From Actinomadura spongiicola (GTDB lineage: Bacteria > Actinomycetota > Actinomycetes > Streptosporangiales > Streptosporangiaceae), in the NCBI RefSeq assembly GCF_003432485.1, contig NZ_QVNQ01000007.1:372001-436000 (forward strand): DNA of 64,000 nt. Direction: 5' to 3'. Both the position numbers and the translations under genes were made by a program. Positions 31,635 through 40,897 of this stretch are shown here, in pieces (positions within the stretch are counted from its first letter, which is position 1; every line of letters begins with the position of its first letter). The notes beneath the pieces are model-generated. The model saw only the letters and a program-made list of their open reading frames with translations, was not told where the DNA came from and made no database searches.

Positions 31635-33344
31635 ATGGCTAACTCGGACGCAACCCCGGACCTGGTGCTGCTGAACGGCGAGGTCCTCACGGCCGACGCG
31701 GAGTTCTCCGTGGCGCAGGCGGTGGCGATCACCGGAGGCACCATCACCGCGGTCGGCGGCACCGAGGAGATCCGCGCGCTGGCGGACCCGCGCACGCAGG
31801 TCGTCGACCTGCGCGGCCGCACCGCGCTCCCCGGGATCAACGACTCCCACCTGCACGGCTGCGCGTTCGGCGCGGCCCGCCCGCCGCTCGCGGTGGACGT
31901 CGGCTACCCGGCCGTCCGGTCGATCACCGACATCCAGGCGGCCGTGAAGGAGGCCGCGGCCCGCATCCCCGAGGGCGAGTGGATCCGCGGCGGCGGCTGG
32001 GACCCCGGCTACCTGTCCGAGTGCGCCGACGGCGGCCGGATGCCCGACCGCGCGGACCTCGACGCGGTCGCGCCCGCCCACCCGGTCTACCTCCAGGACT
32101 TCAGCGGCCACCTCACCTGGGCCAACTCCCGCGCCCTCGAACTGGCCGGGGTCACCCGCGACACGCCCACCCCCGAGGGCGGCGTCATCCACACCGACGG
32201 CGCCGGCAACCCGACGGGCCTGCTCGCCGAGGGCGCGCAGCTGCTGATCCAGGGCCGGCTGCCCGCGTACACCCGCGACGAGGTCGTCAAGGCCATCCAG
32301 GAGTGCGTCGCCGTCCTGCACCGCGAGGGCATCACCAGCTACACCGAGCCCGGTCTCGGCCCCGGCGGCAAGAGCCTGTTCGCGGGCGCCGCCGACCAGC
32401 TCACCCTGGACGTCTACGGCGACCTCGCCCGCGCCGGCGACCTCGGCGCCCGCGTCAGCGTCCTGCTGATGCTGACCGGCATGGGCGGCTCGGCCGCCGC
32501 GCTCGCCGAGGGCCTCGCGAACGCCCGGATCCCCGAGGACGTGGACCCGCGCCTGCTCCGCGTCATCGGCGTGAAGCTGTTCGCCGACGGCACCCCGCCC
32601 AACAAGACGGCATGGATGCGCGACGAGTACAAGGGCGGCGGGTTCGGCTGCCTGTGCGTGCACGGCGCCGCCGACGCGTTCCGCACCAACGAGCTGAACG
32701 AGATGGTCCGTCTCGCGCACGTCGCCGGCCACCAGCTCGGCGTGCACGTCACCGGCGACCGCTCGCTCGACGCCGTGGTCGACGCCCTGGAGGCCGCGCA
32801 GGTCGCGCACCCGCGCGAAGACCCGCGGCACTACGTCATCCACGCCGACCTCCCGGGGCCGCAAAGCCTCCGCAAGCTCGCCGAACACCGCTTCGGCGCG
32901 AACATGAACCCGGCGATCAAATGGACGATCGTCGACATGCTGGTTGAGATCCTCGGCCCTGAACGGGCCGCCTACCAGTACCCCGTCCGCTCGGCGATCG
33001 AGGCGGGGATCCCCGTCACCGCCAGCTCCGACGCCCCCGTCACCTACCCCAACTGGCGGCAGGGCATCGCGGCGATGATGCTACGCGAATCGAAGGTCAG
33101 CGGCCGCGTGTTCGGCCCGGAGGAACGCGTCGGCCTGCCCGACGCCGTCCGCGCCTACACCTCCAACGCCGCCTGGCAGGACTTCGCCGAGGACTGGAAG
33201 GGCACCCTCGAACCCGGCAGGGTCGCCGACGTCACCGTCCTCGACGGCACCATCACCTCGCTCGACCCGCACGACCTCCCGGACGTCCCCGTCGCGATGA
33301 CCGTCTTCGACGGCAGGGTCGTCCACAGCACCGAAGGTCTCTGA
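31635..33344 (+). CDS. Amidohydrolase 3 family protein (YtcJ-like)
   Basis: A 569-residue metal-dependent amidohydrolase. The HxH metal pair is in GINDSHLHGCAFG (about residue 72), with VIGVKLFADGTPP (about 313), LGVHVTGDRSLDAVVDAL (about 370), YVIHADLPGP (about 397) and the metal Asp region TASSDAPVTYPNW (about 463). Such enzymes hydrolyse N-acyl or cyclic amide bonds. It is the first gene of an apparent operon that continues one base later with the ABC importer, so it probably acts on the imported compound, or on its amide derivative, inside the cell; there is no signal peptide. ATG at 31635 is preceded by GAGG. Confidence 0.85.
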   Translation: MANSDATPDLVLLNGEVLTADAEFSVAQAVAITGGTITAVGGTEEIRALADPRTQVVDLRGRTALPGINDSHLHGCAFGAARPPLAVDVGYPAVRSITDIQAAVKEAAARIPEGEWIRGGGWDPGYLSECADGGRMPDRADLDAVAPAHPVYLQDFSGHLTWANSRALELAGVTRDTPTPEGGVIHTDGAGNPTGLLAEGAQLLIQGRLPAYTRDEVVKAIQECVAVLHREGITSYTEPGLGPGGKSLFAGAADQLTLDVYGDLARAGDLGARVSVLLMLTGMGGSAAALAEGLANARIPEDVDPRLLRVIGVKLFADGTPPNKTAWMRDEYKGGGFGCLCVHGAADAFRTNELNEMVRLAHVAGHQLGVHVTGDRSLDAVVDALEAAQVAHPREDPRHYVIHADLPGPQSLRKLAEHRFGANMNPAIKWTIVDMLVEILGPERAAYQYPVRSAIEAGIPVTASSDAPVTYPNWRQGIAAMMLRESKVSGRVFGPEERVGLPDAVRAYTSNAAWQDFAEDWKGTLEPGRVADVTVLDGTITSLDPHDLPDVPVAMTVFDGRVVHSTEGL

Positions 33345-33345
33345 C

Positions 33346-34518
33346 ATGCGAATCGCACACATCCTGGCGGCCGCCGTCCTGGCGCTGCCCCTGGCCGCCT
33401 GCGGCTCTTCCGACTCCGGCTCCGATTCGGGGCCCATCAACATCGGGTCCGTCTCCTCACTGAGCGGCGCGGTCACCTTCCCCGAGGCGTCGCAGGCAGC
33501 CCGCGCCGTCTTCGAGGAGGTCAACGCGAAGGGCGGCGTCAAGGGACGCAAGATCGCCTACACCGCGGCCGACGACAAGGGCGACCCGTCCAGCGCGGCG
33601 CTCGCCGCCCGCGACGTCATCCAGAACAAGAAGGCCGTGGCCCTCGCGGGCGGTGCGAGCCTGGTCGACTGCCAGGTCAACGGCCCCATGTACCAGCAGA
33701 ACAAGATCACCGATGTGCGCGGCATCGGGGTGGACCCCGGCTGCTTCAAGTCGCCGAACATCTCCCCGGTCAACACCGGCCCGTTCTTCGGCTCGACCGT
33801 GACGCTCTACTACGCGTCCGAGACGCTGAAGATCGACAAGATCTGCGCGTTCTTCGTCATCATCGGCGGCACCGCGAACGCCTACAAGGAGGGCGTCGAG
33901 CGCTGGTCCCAGATCACCGGCAAGAAGCTGCTGATCAACGACCTGAGCCTGTCGGCGTCCACCACCGACTACACCCCCTACGTCCTGCGGGCGCGCGCCG
34001 CGGGCTGCAAGGCGGTCCTGTTCAACGGCGTCGAGCCGATGTCCATCGGCTGGGTCAAGGCCGCGCAGGCGCAGAAGATCAACGACATGAAGTGGTTGTT
34101 CCTCGCCTCCACCTACACCGCGGAGGCGTCGAAGGCGCTGGGCGACGCCGGCAAGAACGTCGTGGCCCTGTCGGAGTTCGAGCCGTACACCGAGGCCGAC
34201 TCTCCGGCCAACAAGGACTGGATCGCGACGATGAAGAAGCACAACGTGCCTCTCACCGCGTTCGCGCAGGGCGGCTACCTCGCGGCCAAGCACCTGGTCA
34301 CCGTCATGGAGGGCATCAAGGGCGACATCACCCGCGAGTCGGTGACGGAGGCGATGAAGAACCTCAAGCCTCTGGAGACGCCCATGACGGGCATGCCGTT
34401 CGCGTTCGGGTCCGGTGACACCCACGCGTCCAACCTCGCCGCCAAGTTCGTCCAGCCGGACGGCAAGGGCGGATGGACCGTGCTGACCGACCAGTGGATC
34501 AAGCTGCCCAATGCTTGA
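33346..34518 (+). CDS. ABC transporter substrate-binding lipoprotein (LivK/amide-binding type)
   Basis: A 390-residue type I periplasmic-binding-fold protein. It has a lipoprotein signal: basic start, hydrophobic core and lipobox LPLAAC with Cys at about residue 19, followed by a Ser/Gly/Asp linker. The mature part shows NIGSVSSLSGAVTFPEASQAARAVFEEVNAKGG, characteristic of LivJ/LivK/AmiC proteins. It delivers the substrate to the LivH/LivM-type permeases encoded next. The family binds branched amino acids, amides, urea and aromatic acids; the neighbouring enzymes favour an aromatic or amide ligand. Confidence 0.88.
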   Translation: MRIAHILAAAVLALPLAACGSSDSGSDSGPINIGSVSSLSGAVTFPEASQAARAVFEEVNAKGGVKGRKIAYTAADDKGDPSSAALAARDVIQNKKAVALAGGASLVDCQVNGPMYQQNKITDVRGIGVDPGCFKSPNISPVNTGPFFGSTVTLYYASETLKIDKICAFFVIIGGTANAYKEGVERWSQITGKKLLINDLSLSASTTDYTPYVLRARAAGCKAVLFNGVEPMSIGWVKAAQAQKINDMKWLFLASTYTAEASKALGDAGKNVVALSEFEPYTEADSPANKDWIATMKKHNVPLTAFAQGGYLAAKHLVTVMEGIKGDITRESVTEAMKNLKPLETPMTGMPFAFGSGDTHASNLAAKFVQPDGKGGWTVLTDQWIKLPNA

Positions 34519-35368
34519 GGGAGCCATCGCGGGCCTGGCCGGGGGCGGCGCGTACGCCGCTCTCGGCCTGTGCCTCACGCTGATGTTCCGGCTGGTCCGA
34601 GTCGTCAACTTCGCGCAGGTCGCGATCGGCGTGATCGGCGTCTACACGATGGCGATCACGGCGGAGCACGGTTGGCCCTACGGCCTGGCCGCGCTCGCGG
34701 GCCTGCTCACCGCCACGGTCTGCGCCGCGGCGCTCGGCTGGGTGATGGGCAAGTGGTTCGGTGAGGCGGGCGCCGACCAGCGCTCCGCGATCTCGATCGC
34801 GTTCCTGGTCGCGCTGCTCGCCGTCTCCTACCTGGCGTTCGGCACGGACCCGCGCCGCATGCCCGGCAAGTTCGGCGGCTCGCTGTTCACCGTCGGGGAC
34901 ATCACGATCACGCAGGCGGCCGCGGTGTGCGTCGTCGGCTCGATCGCGGTCGCGGGCGGCGCGTGGCTCGTCCTCACCCGGACGGTCCTCGGGCTGCGGC
35001 TGCGCGCGCTGTCGGAGCGCCCGACGACCGCGGAGCTGCACGCGATCCCGTCCCGCCGTCTCGGCGTCGGGATGTGGGCGGTCACCGGGCTGCTGTCGGC
35101 GGCCGTGCTGCTCGTCATCGCGCCGCAGCAGACCAGCGACCAGACGTCGCTGGCCCTGATGATCATCCCTGCGGGGGCGGCCGCCCTCGTCGGCGGGTTC
35201 CGCAGTCTCGGCCTCACGGTCGCGGGCGGACTCGGGCTCGGCGCGCTGCAAGGAGCGCTCGCGCACGTGTCCGAGTTGCAGCAGTACCGCGACACGGTGC
35301 CGTTCCTGGCGATCCTCGCCATCTTGATCTGGTCCCAGAGGCGGGAGGTGTGGGATGCGGCGCGTTGA
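34511..35368 (+). CDS. Branched-chain-type ABC permease (LivH family)
   Basis: A 285-residue membrane subunit with about eight hydrophobic segments. The LivH-like start (GAIAGLAGGGAYAALGLCLTLMFRLVRVVNFAQ) is clear. It overlaps the binding-protein gene by 8 bp and the next gene by 14 bp. Confidence 0.88.
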   Translation: MLEGAIAGLAGGGAYAALGLCLTLMFRLVRVVNFAQVAIGVIGVYTMAITAEHGWPYGLAALAGLLTATVCAAALGWVMGKWFGEAGADQRSAISIAFLVALLAVSYLAFGTDPRRMPGKFGGSLFTVGDITITQAAAVCVVGSIAVAGGAWLVLTRTVLGLRLRALSERPTTAELHAIPSRRLGVGMWAVTGLLSAAVLLVIAPQQTSDQTSLALMIIPAGAAALVGGFRSLGLTVAGGLGLGALQGALAHVSELQQYRDTVPFLAILAILIWSQRREVWDAAR

Positions 35369-37052
35369 TCTCACCTTGTTCACCCAGCCGGGCGCGGCGC
35401 TGCTGGTCGTCGTGGTCGCCGCGATCGCCGTACCGCAGTACTGGCTGTTCCTCGCGACGTCCGCGCTGGTGTCGGCGGTCTCGCTGCTCGGCCTCGGCAT
35501 CGTCGGCCGCGCCGGCATGAACTCGCTGTGCCAGCTGTCGTTCGCCGCCGTCGGCGCGTGGACGGTCGCGCAGCTCAACGTGTGGCAGGCCCCCGGCACG
35601 CTCATCCTGTGGACGATCGCGGGTGGTCTCGTCGCGATGCCGTTCGGCGCGCTGATCGGGCTTCCGGCGCTGCGCCTGCGCGGCGTGCACCTCGCCGTCG
35701 TCACGCTCGGGTTCGCCGCCGCCGCGGACGTCGTCGTGTCCGCGATCAACTTCCCGGGTGTCGACAGCTACCAGCAGGTCATGCGGCCCGAGTTCATCGC
35801 GACCGACCGGCAGTACTTCGTCTACGCGGGTGTGCTGTTCGTCGTGCTCGCGCTCGCCGTCGAATGGCTCGGCCGCACCCGGATGGGCGCGGCGTGGCGG
35901 GCGGTCAAGTTCTCCGAACGGGCCACCGCCGCCGCCGGGACGAGCGTCGCCCGCGCGAAACTGTCGGCGTTCGCGCTCAGCGCGTTCGCGGCGGGCCTCG
36001 CGGGCGGGCTGCTCGCCGGACAGGTCGGCATGATCACGGCGCAGAACTTCGGGACGATCGGTTCGCTCTCCCTGTTCGTCGTCGCCGTCATGGCGGGCAG
36101 CGAATACGTGTTCGGCGCCCTGTTCGGCGGTTTCCTCATCATGTTCGTGCCGGAGTTCTTCCGCCGGGCCGGGGTCTCCCAGGACTGGGCGAACGTGATG
36201 TTCGGCGTCGGCGCCGTCCAGGCGCTGTCGCAGGGCAGCAGCATCAGCGAGGGATTCGCCCGCCGTCTGCGCGCCCGCAGGCCGGCGCCCGTTCCGCCAC
36301 CGCGGGAGGCGTCGGACGGCGGCACACCGCCGCTCGGCACCAGGCCGCTGCTGAAGGCCGAGGGGCTCGGTGTGCGGTTCGGGCAGGTCGTGGCGTTGCA
36401 GGATGTGGACCTCGTCGTCCCCGAAGGCACCGTGATGGGCCTCATCGGGCCGAACGGCGCGGGCAAGTCCACGCTCACCGACGCGCTGTCGGGGTTCATC
36501 AAGAACGCCGCCGGTACCGTCACGCTCGACGGCCGCCGCCTGGACGGGCAGCCCGTCCACCGCCGGTCCGCCGCCGGGCTGCGCCGCACCTTCCAGCAGG
36601 ACCGCGTCCCGACCGGCCTCACCGTCGGCGCCTACCTCCGCTTCGCCGCGCACCGCTCGGTGTCCCACGACGAGCTGGAGGAGGTCCGCGCGTTCCTCGG
36701 GTGCGCCCCGGCGAAGGCGCACGTCCTCGACCTGGACGTCGGCAGCCGCCGCCTGCTGGAGGTGGCCGCCGCGATCCTCGCCCGGCCCAAGCTGATCGTG
36801 CTGGACGAGCCCGCCGCCGGGCTCGCCCACGCCGAGTCGCTCGCGCTCGCCGACCGGCTCATCGAGGTCCCGGCGAAGTACGGCGCGTCCGTGCTGCTCA
36901 TCGAGCACGACCTCGACATGGTCCGGCGGGCCTGCGCGACGATCGTCGTCCTCGACGCGGGCGCGGTCATCGCCGAGGGGCCGCCCGCCGAGGTCCTCGC
37001 CAGACCCGAGGTCGCCCGCGCCTACCTGGGAGACGAGGTCGCACTCACATGA
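35355..37052 (+). CDS. Fused ABC permease-ATPase (LivM-LivG)
   Basis: A 565-residue fusion. Residues 1-305 are a LivM-type permease with several helices (AGMNSLCQLSFAAVGAWT, AWRAVKFSERATAAAGTSVARAKLSAF coupling loop). After a Pro-rich linker, residues about 333-565 are a LivG-type ATPase with Walker A GPNGAGKSTL (about 367), Walker B KLIVLDEPAAGLAHAE (about 478) and H-loop LLIEHDLDMV. The signature segment LDVGSRRLLEVAAAI lacks the usual LSxGQ (LxxGxxR form), as in many LivG proteins. The fusion is common in actinobacteria. ATG at 35355 follows GGGAGG. Confidence 0.9.
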   Translation: MRRVDLTLFTQPGAALLVVVVAAIAVPQYWLFLATSALVSAVSLLGLGIVGRAGMNSLCQLSFAAVGAWTVAQLNVWQAPGTLILWTIAGGLVAMPFGALIGLPALRLRGVHLAVVTLGFAAAADVVVSAINFPGVDSYQQVMRPEFIATDRQYFVYAGVLFVVLALAVEWLGRTRMGAAWRAVKFSERATAAAGTSVARAKLSAFALSAFAAGLAGGLLAGQVGMITAQNFGTIGSLSLFVVAVMAGSEYVFGALFGGFLIMFVPEFFRRAGVSQDWANVMFGVGAVQALSQGSSISEGFARRLRARRPAPVPPPREASDGGTPPLGTRPLLKAEGLGVRFGQVVALQDVDLVVPEGTVMGLIGPNGAGKSTLTDALSGFIKNAAGTVTLDGRRLDGQPVHRRSAAGLRRTFQQDRVPTGLTVGAYLRFAAHRSVSHDELEEVRAFLGCAPAKAHVLDLDVGSRRLLEVAAAILARPKLIVLDEPAAGLAHAESLALADRLIEVPAKYGASVLLIEHDLDMVRRACATIVVLDAGAVIAEGPPAEVLARPEVARAYLGDEVALT

Positions 37053-37807
37053 GCGAAGCGAAACGGGGGTCGCGGGGGAAGGCCCCCTCGCTGGGAGCAG
37101 GCATGAAAGAGCTGAAACTGGAGGACGTGTCGGTCGGGCGGGGAGGCGCCCCGATCGTCCGGGACGTGAGCCTGACCGTCACGTCCGGGGAGGTCACCGT
37201 CCTGCTCGGCCCGAACGGCGCCGGGAAGACGACGCTGCTCGAGGCGATCGCGGGCGTCCTGCCGATCACGTCGGGACGGCTGACCGGCGACGGCGACGAC
37301 CTGTCCGGCCTCGACCGGGTGTCGCGGGCCAAGCGCGGCATCGCGCTCGTCGAACAGGGACGGACGGTCTTCAGCGGCCTCACCGTCGCGGAGAACCTGC
37401 GAGTCGTGCGGCGCGGCACCGGCGGCGACCGCGCCCTCGACCTGTTCCCCGAACTGGGCAAGCGCATGGACACCCAGGCGGGCCTGCTGTCCGGCGGCGA
37501 GCAGCAGATGGTGGTGCTGGCCCGCGCCCTGTCGATGTCGCCGTCGGTGCTGCTGATCGACGAGATGTCGCTCGGCCTCGCGCCGGTCATCGTGAAGCGG
37601 CTGCTGCCCGCCGTCCGGGCCCTCGCCGACGCGGGCGCCGCCGTCCTGCTCGTCGAGCAGTTCGCGACGCTCGCGCTGGAGATCGGCGACACCGCGCACG
37701 TCCTCGCGGGCGGGCGCCTCACCCACAGCGGGCCCGCCGCTCCGCTGCGCAAGTCCCCGGACGTCCTGCACGCCGCCTACCTTGGTGAGCCCGCGGGCCA
37801 GAGTTGA
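37049..37807 (+). CDS. Branched-chain-type ABC ATPase (LivF family)
   Basis: A 252-residue second ATPase of the importer. It has Walker A GPNGAGKTT (about residue 53), ALVEQGRTVFSGLTVAENL (Q-loop region, about 97), signature LLSGGEQQMVVLARAL (about 148), Walker B VLLIDEMSLGLAP (about 170) and VLLVEQFA. The start at 37049 overlaps the previous stop (ATGA). A second ATG at 37103, behind GGGAGCAGGC, would remove 18 poorly conserved residues and is equally likely. Confidence 0.88.
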   Translation: MSEAKRGSRGKAPSLGAGMKELKLEDVSVGRGGAPIVRDVSLTVTSGEVTVLLGPNGAGKTTLLEAIAGVLPITSGRLTGDGDDLSGLDRVSRAKRGIALVEQGRTVFSGLTVAENLRVVRRGTGGDRALDLFPELGKRMDTQAGLLSGGEQQMVVLARALSMSPSVLLIDEMSLGLAPVIVKRLLPAVRALADAGAAVLLVEQFATLALEIGDTAHVLAGGRLTHSGPAAPLRKSPDVLHAAYLGEPAGQS

Positions 37808-37818
37808 GGAGACGCCAT

Positions 37819-38610
37819 ATGCAACGGGTTCTGATCGTCACGGGCGGCGGCAGCGGCATCGGCGCCGCGGTCGCCGCGGGCGCCGCCGCCCGCGGCGACC
37901 GGGTCGTCATCTGCGGGCGCCGCAAGGAGGCGCTCGAACGGGTCGCCGCCGAGACCGGCGCCGAGCCGCGCGTCTGCGACGTGTCCTCGCCGGAGGCCGT
38001 CACGGGCCTGGTCGACGACGTCGTCGCGGCGCACGGACGCCTCGACGGGCTCGTCGCCAACGCGGGCATCGTCCGCAACGGCGGCGTCCTCGACCTGTCG
38101 CCGGAGGACTGGGACGCCACCATGCGGACCAACCTCACCTCGGTGTTCCTGCTGGCCAAGGCCGCGCTGCCGCATCTGATCGAGACCAACGGGTCGCTGG
38201 TCGCGGTGTCGTCGGTCGCGTCGCTGCGCGTCCCGCTGGGATGCGCGGCCTACGCCACGTCCAAGGCCGCGCTGACGATGCTGACGCAGACGATCGCGGT
38301 GGACTACGGGCCGCGCGGCGTCCGCGCCAACGTCGTCTGCCCCGGCTGGGTCCGCACCGAGATGTCCGACGAGGAGATGGCCCACTTCGGTGAACCGCAC
38401 GGCATCGGACGGGAGGAGGCCTACGACGAGGTCACCCGGCTCGTGCCGCAGCGCAGGGCCGCCGCGCCCGAGGAGATCTCGTCGGCGATCCTGTGGCTGC
38501 TCGGGCAGGAGGCGTCCTATGTCAACGGCGCCGTGCTGAGCGTCGACGGCGGCACCGTCCTGCCCGACCCGGGCACCATCCCGTTCGACTTCCAGGTCAG
38601 GCTGCGGTAG
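37819..38610 (+). CDS. Short-chain dehydrogenase/reductase
   Basis: A 263-residue classical SDR. The NAD(P)-binding TGGGSGIG is near residue 8, NAGIV near 80, the catalytic Ser in [10 protein letters not shown] (about 132), and Tyr/Lys in [10 protein letters not shown] (about 147). The start is ATG at 37819 behind GAGGAGA, 11 bp after the livF-type gene, so it is the last gene of the operon. Probable role: oxidation or reduction of an alcohol or keto group in the imported compound. Its 3' end overlaps the convergent LLM gene by 14 bp. Confidence 0.87.
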   Translation: MQRVLIVTGGGSGIGAAVAAGAAARGDRVVICGRRKEALERVAAETGAEPRVCDVSSPEAVTGLVDDVVAAHGRLDGLVANAGIVRNGGVLDLSPEDWDATMRTNLTSVFLLAKAALPHLIETNGSLVAVSSVASLRVPLGCAAYATSKAALTMLTQTIAVDYGPRGVRANVVCPGWVRTEMSDEEMAHFGEPHGIGREEAYDEVTRLVPQRRAAAPEEISSAILWLLGQEASYVNGAVLSVDGGTVLPDPGTIPFDFQVRLR

Positions 38611-39592
38611 CGGCGAAGGCCTCCTTGTACAGGTCGGCGAGGATCTCGTAGGAGCGCAGCCGGTCGGCGTGGTCGAAGACCTGGGTCACCACCATGACCT
38701 CGTCCACGCCGGTCCGCGCGATCAGCTCGTCCAGTCGCCTGCGGACGGTCTCCGGGCCGCCGATCACCTGGTCCGCGAGCCGCGCGTCGATCATCTGCCG
38801 GTCCAGCTCCGTGTACGGGTAGGCCGCGGTCTCCTCCGGGGTCGGCAACGGGCCGGGGGTGCCCCGCCGCAGGCGCAGGAACGCCAGCGCCTGCGGCCGG
38901 GACATATCCCGCGCCTCGGCGTCGGTGCCGGCGGCCATCACCGACACGCCGATCATCGAGTACGGCTCGTCCAGCGCGCCGGGACGGAACGACTCCCGGT
39001 ACAGATTCAGGGCGGGCACCGTGTTCTGCGCGCTGAAGTGGTGCGCGAACGCGAACGGCAACCCGAGCAGGCCCGCGAGCCGGGCGCTGTACCCGCTGGA
39101 CCCGAGCAGCCACACCGGCGGCTCGTTGCCCGCGGCGGGCGTCACCGTGCTGTCGGCCGCGAAGTAGCCGCGCAGCTCGGCGACCTGCTCGGGGAAGTCG
39201 TCCACCGACAGCGCCTCCGGGGAGCGGCGCAGCGCCAGCGCGGTGGCCTGGTCGGTGCCGGGCGCGCGGCCGAGCCCGAGGTCGATGCGCCCCGGGTGGA
39301 GCGCCTCCAGCGTCCCGAACTGCTCGGCCACCACCATCGGCGCGTGGTTCGGCAGCATGACCCCGCCGGACCCTACCCGCATGGTGGACGTCGCCGCCGC
39401 GACCTGCCCGATCAGCACCGCCGTCGCGGAACTCGCGATCCCGGGCATCGCGTGGTGCTCGGCCAGCCAGTACCGGTGGTAGCCGAGCCGTTCGGTGTGC
39501 CGGGCCAGGTCGAGGGTGTTGCGCAGCGCCTGGCCGGACGTGGAACCGCTGACGACGGGCGAGAGATCAAGGACGGAGAAACGAACGCTCAT
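38597..39592 (-). CDS. LLM-class flavin-dependent oxidoreductase (MsnO8-type)
   Basis: A 331-residue luciferase-like monooxygenase with [25 protein letters not shown] (about residue 40), [20 protein letters not shown] (about 74), [13 protein letters not shown] (about 101) and a C-terminal [14 protein letters not shown]. These features match the alkanal-monooxygenase-like subgroup that uses FMN. Start at 39592 ([13 protein letters not shown]). It converges on the SDR gene with a 14-bp overlap. Substrate unknown. Confidence 0.83.
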   Translation of the reverse strand: MSVRFSVLDLSPVVSGSTSGQALRNTLDLARHTERLGYHRYWLAEHHAMPGIASSATAVLIGQVAAATSTMRVGSGGVMLPNHAPMVVAEQFGTLEALHPGRIDLGLGRAPGTDQATALALRRSPEALSVDDFPEQVAELRGYFAADSTVTPAAGNEPPVWLLGSSGYSARLAGLLGLPFAFAHHFSAQNTVPALNLYRESFRPGALDEPYSMIGVSVMAAGTDAEARDMSRPQALAFLRLRRGTPGPLPTPEETAAYPYTELDRQMIDARLADQVIGGPETVRRRLDELIARTGVDEVMVVTQVFDHADRLRSYEILADLYKEAFAATAA

Positions 39593-39628
39593 AACGGGCG
39601 TCAACCCGCGTCGAGCGTGCCGTCTTCC

Positions 39629-39949
39629 CTATGCGAGCCACTTGGCGAGGAAGTACACGGCCAGGAACGCACCGAAGATGAGTCCCGGTATGCCGGGAAC
39701 CGCGATGCTGATCCACGACCAGTTGACCAGCGAACGCGCCCGCCGCGGGTTCTCCTGGAACACGATCTCCGCGCGGCTGTAGAGCAGGGCGGCGACGACC
39801 ATGAGCGGAAAGAAGACGAGCATCGTGGCGACGCCGAGGACGAACGCGGCCACCTGACCGGACCGGGTGTACGTCCCGTCCGGGCCGATGCCGAAGGGGA
39901 GACTGGAGGCGGACTCCGGGACCGAGGCGGAGGAGACGGCTTCTGTCAT
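39629..39949 (-). CDS. Small two-helix membrane protein
   Basis: Unrecognised 106-residue protein. Two hydrophobic segments (about residues 32-55 and 80-104) flank a polar loop with QENPRRARSLVNWSW. ATG at 39949 follows GGAGTG and begins MTEAVSSASV; longer open frames upstream lack support. It is divergent from the TIG-domain membrane protein gene (start 40090), separated by 140 bp. Confidence 0.65.
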   Translation of the reverse strand: MTEAVSSASVPESASSLPFGIGPDGTYTRSGQVAAFVLGVATMLVFFPLMVVAALLYSRAEIVFQENPRRARSLVNWSWISIAVPGIPGLIFGAFLAVYFLAKWLA

Positions 39950-40089
39950 TCGAGCACTCCGTTCCGTAGTGGGAGTGACCTGGATCATACGCTCGCCTAC
40001 CGTCCCGCGTGGAGACGAAACATCGTCCGCGTCGACCTCGATACCCCGCGAGGGCGCCGAAGGCACAAGAGAACAGCGAGAGGGGAGCC

Positions 40090-40884
40090 GTGACGGAGTC
40101 GACGGTCGGATCCGAGTACGCGCGCACCCGCGACATCGTCGTGGTGCTGGCCGTGCTGCTCGCCCTCACGGCGGTGCTGGTGATCGTCCTGGTCCAGGTG
40201 TGGCCGCCCGGGCCGCGGGTCACCCCCGACGGGCGCGCCGAGATCACGCCGACGTCCACGACGGTGCGCCTGCCGGGATGGTCGCCGACCGTGTCCCGCG
40301 AGACGAGCCTGTTCGTGATCGTGATGGCGGCGGGCGCGCTCGGCGCGATCGCGCACGTCCTGCGGTCGTTCTACTGGTACGTCGGGAACCGTGCGCTGCG
40401 CCGGAGCTGGCTGGCGATGTACCTGCTGCTCCCGTTCGTCGGCGCGCTGTTCGGGCTGGTGGTGTATCTCGTCGTGCGGGGCGGGCTGACCTCGCCTCTG
40501 GGCGGCGCGTCCGACATCAACCCCTACGGGGTCGCGGCCATCGCCGCGCTCGTCGGCCAGTTCTCCCGCGAGACCGCCGAGAAGTTCCGCGCGGTGTTCG
40601 GGACCCTCCTTGCGCCGGCGCCCCAGGGACGTGACCACGAGCCGACACCGAGCGTCACGGGCGTGGACCCGTCGGGCGGACCCGTCGGAACCGAGGTCGT
40701 CATCCGCGGCACCGGTCTGGCGGACGCGACGGTCGTCCGGTTCGGCGGGGTGCGGGCGGCGGTCGCCGACGTGACGGACACGCTCGTCCGGACGACCGTC
40801 CCCGCGGGCGCCGTCTCGGGACCGCCCGTCGTGCACACCCCCACCGGCGTGGCCACGAGCCCGGAGCCGTTCACGGTGGAATGA
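40090..40884 (+). CDS. Membrane protein with C-terminal IPT/TIG domain
   Basis: A 264-residue protein with three hydrophobic segments (about residues 14-38, 72-95, 108-135). A linker is followed by an IPT/TIG immunoglobulin-like domain at about 182-264, with the hallmark VDPSGGPVGTEVVIRGTGLADATVVRFGG. GTG at 40090 follows GAGAGGGGAG. TIG domains bind protein or carbohydrate partners; which side of the membrane it lies on is not certain, since no signal peptide precedes it. It converges on the nitrilase-superfamily gene (13 bp between stops). Function unknown. Confidence 0.75.
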   Translation: MTESTVGSEYARTRDIVVVLAVLLALTAVLVIVLVQVWPPGPRVTPDGRAEITPTSTTVRLPGWSPTVSRETSLFVIVMAAGALGAIAHVLRSFYWYVGNRALRRSWLAMYLLLPFVGALFGLVVYLVVRGGLTSPLGGASDINPYGVAAIAALVGQFSRETAEKFRAVFGTLLAPAPQGRDHEPTPSVTGVDPSGGPVGTEVVIRGTGLADATVVRFGGVRAAVADVTDTLVRTTVPAGAVSGPPVVHTPTGVATSPEPFTVE

Positions 40885-40897
40885 GCCGCCCGACGAG

